A DNA stretch of 11,073 bases from Bacteroidota bacterium (GTDB lineage Bacteria > Bacteroidota > Bacteroidia > Chitinophagales > Chitinophagaceae): the NCBI GenBank assembly GCA_947462495.1, contig CANHOY010000036.1:1-11073 (forward strand). The letters run 5' to 3'. Each line of letters starts with the position of its first letter. The first letter of the stretch is position 1. The translations under genes were made by a program, and so were the position numbers. The notes below the pieces were generated by a model. It was not told where the DNA came from, made no database searches, and saw only the letters and a list, made by a program, of their open reading frames with translations. This document shows, piece by piece, positions 7,804 through 11,073 of the stretch.

Positions 7804-9189
7804 ATGAATGCAATTATAGTTTCTACTTTATTGGGCGTGATTATGATGTTTTGTTCTTGGGGTATTAAAAGCCAACAAGTACAAAAAAATATTGCTTTAA
7901 TAGGGTTGTTTATTTTAATCATTGCCAATTTAGCGCAGTCGAATGGTTGGTATGTTGTTGACTTTGATACCAAAGGCATGTTAAAATACAATTTCTTTGG
8001 TTTGTATGCCAATACCTTATTATTTGTGCTCACTTTTATTTATGTTTGGATCAATGGGGAGGAGATTGCTAAAATAACTAGCTCATCGGCCGATTTTTAC
8101 AGTTTATTCTTTTTCATTTTATGTGGTATCAGTATTTTGACATCATTTGATAATTTATTAATGTTATTTTTAGGCATAGAGATTTTGTCTATTCCTTTAT
8201 ATATATTAACTGGAGCCGACAAAAAAAATATGTTTAGCAATGAGGCGGCCTTGAAATATTTTTTAATGGGTTCTTTTTCAACAGGTATTTTATTATTGGG
8301 CATCACCTTTATTTATGGTGCTACAGGAAGTTTTCATTTAACTGCGCCAGTTGTAAGTATAAGTACTGGAATCGCACAAGAACAAATTTTATTGTCAACG
8401 GGCTTAATTCTTTTATTTGCTGCGATGAATTTTAAAGTGTCAGCAGCGCCCTTTCATTTTTGGACCCCCGATGTGTATGATGGTGCTCCAACCGTGTTCA
8501 CTTCTTTTATGGCTACTATTGCTAAGGCTGCTGGATTTATTGCATTTATCAATGTCTTTAATAGTCAACATAAAGCATTGGGTTACTCCTGGACACTACT
8601 ATTAACTTTTGTAATTCTTTCCACCTTATTGGTAGGTAATATTATAGCGGTATTTCAAAGAAGTGTAAAAAGAATGTTGGCTTATTCAAGCATTGCACAA
8701 GCTGGTTTTATGTTATTTGCTTTATATGGCAAATCTGATATAAACTATGAATCTACATTATTATATGCCGTTGTTTATTCTATTGCCACCATTGGTATTT
8801 TTGCCGTGTTGGTAAAAATGAAAGAAAATAGTTTTGAAGCATTTAATGGGCTAGGTAAAGCACACCCTTTATTGGCATTTACCACTACGGTGTTTCTCTT
8901 TTCTTTAGCAGGGATTCCTTTAACTGGCGGATTTTTTGCAAAATATTACATGCTCAGTGCCTTATTAAAGGCGGGTGCTGGACTTTGGTTGGTGCTCGTA
9001 GCTGTGGTATTTGCAGCAATTAGTATTTATTACTATTTTAAAATTATACAAGCAATGTATTTTACTACAGGGGAGCCAGCGATTAATCCATTGCCCAGTC
9101 AATACAAGTATCAGCTTTTGACATTGGCCATATTACTGCTCGTCCTAGGCGTTTTCCCTAATTTATTGCTCAATTATCTCTACTTTTAG
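7804..9189 (+). CDS. nuoN: NADH-quinone oxidoreductase subunit N (NuoN), antiporter-like
   Basis: Proximal antiporter-like subunit (ND2 homologue), 461 aa, last gene of the nuo cluster. Conserved points: Glu126 in LGIEILSIPLYIL (123-135), Lys211 in MNFKVSAAPFHFWTPDVYDG (208-227), Lys241 in TIAKAAGF (238-245), AYSSIAQAGFML (293-304), and Lys380 in GGFFAKYYMLSALLKAG (375-391), the helix-12 lysine typical of NuoN. Helix-rich throughout, with no frameshift. The C-terminus (NLLLNYLYF) is short and hydrophobic. The ATG at 7804 gives the usual family length. The 76 bases after its stop contain no convincing terminator, so read-through into the next gene cannot be excluded. Confidence 0.97.
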   Translation: MNAIIVSTLLGVIMMFCSWGIKSQQVQKNIALIGLFILIIANLAQSNGWYVVDFDTKGMLKYNFFGLYANTLLFVLTFIYVWINGEEIAKITSSSADFYSLFFFILCGISILTSFDNLLMLFLGIEILSIPLYILTGADKKNMFSNEAALKYFLMGSFSTGILLLGITFIYGATGSFHLTAPVVSISTGIAQEQILLSTGLILLFAAMNFKVSAAPFHFWTPDVYDGAPTVFTSFMATIAKAAGFIAFINVFNSQHKALGYSWTLLLTFVILSTLLVGNIIAVFQRSVKRMLAYSSIAQAGFMLFALYGKSDINYESTLLYAVVYSIATIGIFAVLVKMKENSFEAFNGLGKAHPLLAFTTTVFLFSLAGIPLTGGFFAKYYMLSALLKAGAGLWLVLVAVVFAAISIYYYFKIIQAMYFTTGEPAINPLPSQYKYQLLTLAILLLVLGVFPNLLLNYLYF

Positions 9190-9265
9190 CCGTTCTTCAT
9201 ATACTAGCAATAAAGCTATGTGCTTAGTTGAATCTGTCTTACCTTTATTTTTATAAACTCGTACA

Positions 9266-10543
9266 ATGACGATTCAGGATTCTTTTGTTTTGGCTTGGCG
9301 CACCGTGAAGGGCAATAAATTAAGGACTGGAATTACAGTTGCCATTATTGCATTTGGTATTATGGCGCTAATTGGTATTATAACAGCCATTTCAGCCATG
9401 AATCAAAGTTTAAAAGAGAACTTCTCTTTTATGGGAGCAAATGCCTTTGTTATTCGATACAAAGAAATGAATGCAAGATTTGGAGGCCCTAATAATGGAG
9501 ATGAGTTTGGCAAATCCAAAAAAGGGCAAAGAGAAAAAAAATCCAACTTAGATAAGATTATTAAAATTGAGGAAGCCGATTATTTTAAAGAGCATTTTGG
9601 ATTTAGTCGTTCTGCTGCAAGTATTTCTATAAGAAAGAATGGGAATAATGAATTGCATTATAAGAATAGAAAAACCAATCCACAAATTTCTTTAATGGGA
9701 GGAGATGAAAACTATCTTGCTGTAAATGGTTATTCATTAACGCATGGCCGCAATCTTAATAATGTAGACATCAATAGTGGTAGGAATGTTTGTGTGATTG
9801 GATCTAACGTGGCTGCTAAATTATTTCCAGGTAAACCTGAAAAGTGTTTGGATAAAGTTATTTTATTACAAGGCAAGCCCTATCGTGTAATAGGTTTATT
9901 GAAATCAAAGGGATCAAGTGCCATGTTACGACAAGATGATGTCGTAATTTCTTCTTTAAAAAATGTAAGACAATATCAGGGCAGTTCTTCCTATTCAATT
10001 GGGGTGATGGTGAATAACGTTACCGAATTAGAACCTGCTATTGATGAAGCTACCGAACAAATGAGAAAAGCACGAAGATTGATTCCTTCAGAAACCGATA
10101 ATTTTGTGATTGATAAAAGTGACAAGTTTGCAGATATGTTTATTGGCTTTTTAGCAGGGATTAGTGGCGCTGCAGGAGCTATAGGTATGATTACATTAAT
10201 TGGGGCGGCGATAGGTCTCATGAATATTATGTTGGTGGCAGTGAGTGAAAGAACAAGAGAAGTAGGATTAATTAAAGCCATTGGTGGAAAAAAGAAAGAT
10301 GTGCGTCGTCAATTTTTATTTGAGAGTATTTTAATAAGCATATTAGGTGCCGTATTTGGCATCATTTTAGGGGTCTTGGTAGGCAATATTTTTAGCTTGG
10401 TTTTACACACAGGCTTTGTCGTACCCTGGATGTGGGTGGTAATAGGAATCGTCATTTGCTCTGTGGTGGGTTTGGCGGCAGGTATCTATCCAGCCATGAA
10501 AGCATCGGCTTTAAATCCAATAGACGCCCTTAGGTACGAATAA
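9266..10543 (+). CDS. ABC transporter permease, MacB/FtsX family (substrate unknown)
   Basis: A 425-aa protein with the layout of MacB-type (type VII) ABC permeases: one N-terminal membrane helix (about 21-43) preceded by the usual amphipathic segment DSFVLAWRTVKGNKLRTG, a large extracytoplasmic MacB-like core domain (about 44-290), then three C-terminal helices (about 293-325, 350-380, 386-408). The FtsX-domain coupling region SERTREVGLIKAIGGKKKD (327-345) contacts the ATPase, and the tail GIYPAMKASALNPIDALRYE is typical. Members do not move small substrates through the membrane but transmit force to the periplasmic side, in export of lipoproteins, peptides or drugs, or in cell-wall control. 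No ATP-binding domain is present in it or nearby. A basic, polar insertion (about 66-100) and Cys176/Cys194 in the periplasmic domain are specific features. The gap from nuoN (76 bases) shows no promoter I would call. The family is sure; the role is not. Confidence 0.93.
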   Translation: MTIQDSFVLAWRTVKGNKLRTGITVAIIAFGIMALIGIITAISAMNQSLKENFSFMGANAFVIRYKEMNARFGGPNNGDEFGKSKKGQREKKSNLDKIIKIEEADYFKEHFGFSRSAASISIRKNGNNELHYKNRKTNPQISLMGGDENYLAVNGYSLTHGRNLNNVDINSGRNVCVIGSNVAAKLFPGKPEKCLDKVILLQGKPYRVIGLLKSKGSSAMLRQDDVVISSLKNVRQYQGSSSYSIGVMVNNVTELEPAIDEATEQMRKARRLIPSETDNFVIDKSDKFADMFIGFLAGISGAAGAIGMITLIGAAIGLMNIMLVAVSERTREVGLIKAIGGKKKDVRRQFLFESILISILGAVFGIILGVLVGNIFSLVLHTGFVVPWMWVVIGIVICSVVGLAAGIYPAMKASALNPIDALRYE

Positions 10544-10673
10544 GCTATTTCTCCTTCAGTTCTAGAAGCCATTTAGGTCCTTTTTAATAACCATTTTAGC
10601 TTTTTAGGGCTTATTTTCTTAAAAATGAACACAAAATTGGGTTTTCGGTAGGCCTTTTTTTCATTTAAAGATG

Positions 10674-10693
10674 ATTGAATTAATTAATTCAAT
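10674..10693. repeat. Perfect 20-bp AT-rich palindrome
   Basis: ATTGAATTAATTAATTCAAT is identical to its own reverse complement across all 20 bases, with no spacer and its centre between 10683 and 10684; symmetry breaks at the next base on each side. It lies 130 bases after the permease stop and about 75 bases before the hairpin. A spacer-less palindrome makes a poor RNA hairpin but a good binding site for a dimeric DNA-binding protein. Low sequence complexity raises the chance of random occurrence. The palindrome itself is certain; its function is not known. Confidence 0.9.
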
Positions 10694-10751
10694 AGGAACG
10701 CCCAGTTTCAGTCACGCAAACACCAGTTAGTTTTAGTATTATTTTTAAATA

Positions 10752-10787
10752 AATTTATGGGTTGAAATTTGTTTCAACCAATAAATT
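10752..10787. repeat. Near-perfect 16-bp inverted repeat with 4-base loop
   Basis: The left arm AATTTATGGGTTGAAA (10752-10767) and right arm TTTCAACCAATAAATT (10772-10787) pair at 15 of 16 positions around a TTTG loop. The only mismatch is G10759 with A10780. The inner eight pairs, GGTTGAAA/TTTCAACC, are perfect. The arm is not followed by an uninterrupted T-run on either strand, so it is not a textbook intrinsic terminator. Its loop coincides with the -33 element of the candidate promoter, which suggests an operator. Termination or RNA stabilisation for the upstream permease gene is the alternative. Confidence 0.85.
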
Positions 10788-10797
10788 ACTTATTTTG
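10768..10797 (+). promoter_or_regulatory. Candidate Bacteroidota-type promoter for the exbB-like gene
   Basis: TTTG at 10768-10771 as the -33 element is followed after 18 bases by TTATTTTG at 10790-10797, one mismatch from the Bacteroidota -7 consensus TAnnTTTG. The spacing is within the range described for this phylum. A start site would then fall near 10802-10806, giving a leader of about 100 bases before the ATG at 10904. This is pattern matching in AT-rich DNA, where such motifs arise easily, so the call is tentative. Placement upstream of a gene that clearly begins a new transcription unit supports it. Confidence 0.35.
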
Positions 10798-10903
10798 TAA
10801 GCCCTTAGAAACTATTGTAAAAAGATTTTAAATAATCTTACCAATTGCGAAGAGGACAATTTCTTTAAAAAATTTTTATTTAAAACCAAAAATCAATTGA
10901 ATC

Positions 10904-11073
10904 ATGGCTGAGATTAAATCAACTGCAACAGCTGCTGCTTCAAAGAATGCAGCACAGCCTCAAAAGAGCGGAAATCTTGTTGCAACTTTAGCACCTATCT
11001 TATGTATTTTAGCAGGTTATGTTATCTGGCGTTTTGTGCTAGGAAACGGAAGTAACTTTACTAACCCAGACCC
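10904..11073 (+). CDS. exbB: MotA/TolQ/ExbB proton channel family protein, N-terminal 56 residues (3' truncated by window edge)
   Basis: The open frame starts at an ATG (10904) and runs off the window. Visible residues are a hydrophilic Ala/Lys/Gln-rich leader (1-22, MAEIKSTATAAASKNAAQPQ), then one membrane helix (about 24-46, LVATLAPILCILAGYVIWRF), then the polar segment GNGSNFTNPD. This arrangement resembles the N-termini of ExbB/TolQ-like proteins in Bacteroidota, which use proton motive force, with ExbD/TolR and TonB partners, to energise outer-membrane transport or envelope maintenance. The conserved channel helices lie beyond the window, so the family call rests on resemblance of the N-terminus alone. 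A 3' neighbour of exbD type would confirm it. Other small membrane proteins remain possible. No strong Shine-Dalgarno precedes the start, as expected in this phylum. Confidence 0.65.
   Translation, partial: MAEIKSTATAAASKNAAQPQKSGNLVATLAPILCILAGYVIWRFVLGNGSNFTNPD

Larger units (their letters stand above)
10544..10903 (+). other. 360-base intergenic region with two inverted repeats and a candidate promoter
   Basis: The only gene-free stretch over 300 bases in the window. It is very AT-rich. It contains a perfect 20-bp palindrome (10674-10693), a long hairpin (10752-10787), and a candidate promoter overlapping that hairpin (10768-10797), followed by an approximately 100-base leader before the exbB-like start codon. 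The leader has a small inverted repeat AAGATT/AATCTT (10822-10839) and A/T tracts around 10866-10882. No tRNA, rRNA, CRISPR or transposon end was recognised, and no coding frame of note: the longest small frame I found is 19 codons at 10671-10730. No classic intrinsic terminator could be shown after the permease stop. Confidence 0.85.

Noticed and set aside
9190..9265. Promoter or hairpin between nuoN and the permease (TACCTTTA at 9240-9247; TAGC/GCTA around 9205-9218)
   Set aside because: The -7-like element has no TTG at a suitable distance and the stem is only four pairs, so neither reaches the level needed for a call.
10566..10660. Possible terminator after the permease gene: AAGCC/GGCTT arms, and a GGCC followed by a T-run
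   Set aside because: The AAGCC/GGCTT arms have only five pairs around a 37-base loop, and the T-run after GTAGGCC has no stable stem directly before it. A terminator may exist but cannot be shown.
10671..10730. Small ORF of 19 codons (MIELINSIGTPSFSHANTS) in the intergenic region
   Set aside because: It is very short, has no ribosome-binding signal, and its first third is the AT palindrome; nothing beyond an open frame supports it.
10606..10805. Distant inverted pair AGGGCTTA (10606-10613) and TAAGCCCT (10798-10805)
   Set aside because: Only eight bases, nearly 190 bases apart, with no extension on either side; expected by chance and not flanked by target duplications or a mobile gene.

Overview
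The window is AT-rich DNA with tightly packed genes, all on the + strand. It carries the distal half of a respiratory complex I (NADH:quinone oxidoreductase, nuo) operon, followed by a lone ABC-transporter permease gene and the first 170 bases of an ExbB/TolQ-type proton-channel gene. A member of the Bacteroidota, plausibly Chitinophagaceae or a close relative, fits best. The reasons are the near absence of Shine-Dalgarno sequences, A/T-rich gene junctions, a compact NuoG without a molybdopterin-type domain, Bacteroidota-like variants in NuoM and NuoH, the style of the ExbB N-terminus, and a promoter candidate of the TTTG/TAnnTTTG kind. The taxonomic placement is inference from pattern recognition; no marker gene such as rRNA is present.

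Layout: 1-819 is the C-terminal part of nuoF, cut by the window edge. 834-9189 holds nuoG, nuoH, nuoI, nuoJ, nuoK, nuoL, nuoM and nuoN in the classical order, with gaps of only 3-24 bases, so they are almost certainly cotranscribed from a promoter upstream of the window. NuoF and NuoG are parts of the electron-input arm (NADH, FMN and Fe-S clusters). NuoI passes electrons to the quinone site, part of which is NuoH. NuoJ, K, L, M and N form the proton-pumping membrane arm. All the key charged residues I could check in the antiporter-like subunits are present, so the complex looks functional.

After a 76-base gap, 9266-10543 encodes a MacB/FtsX-type permease whose ATPase partner is not in the window. 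The only long gene-free stretch, 10544-10903, contains a perfect 20-bp palindrome, a strong near-perfect hairpin and a candidate promoter overlapping that hairpin. It leads into the ExbB/TolQ-like gene starting at 10904, which runs off the end.

Most of this is ordinary core metabolism, and I do not see a new defence, mobile or biosynthetic system. The points most worth a second look are the reduced NuoG with a non-canonical C-terminal Cys pattern, and the two inverted repeats before exbB.
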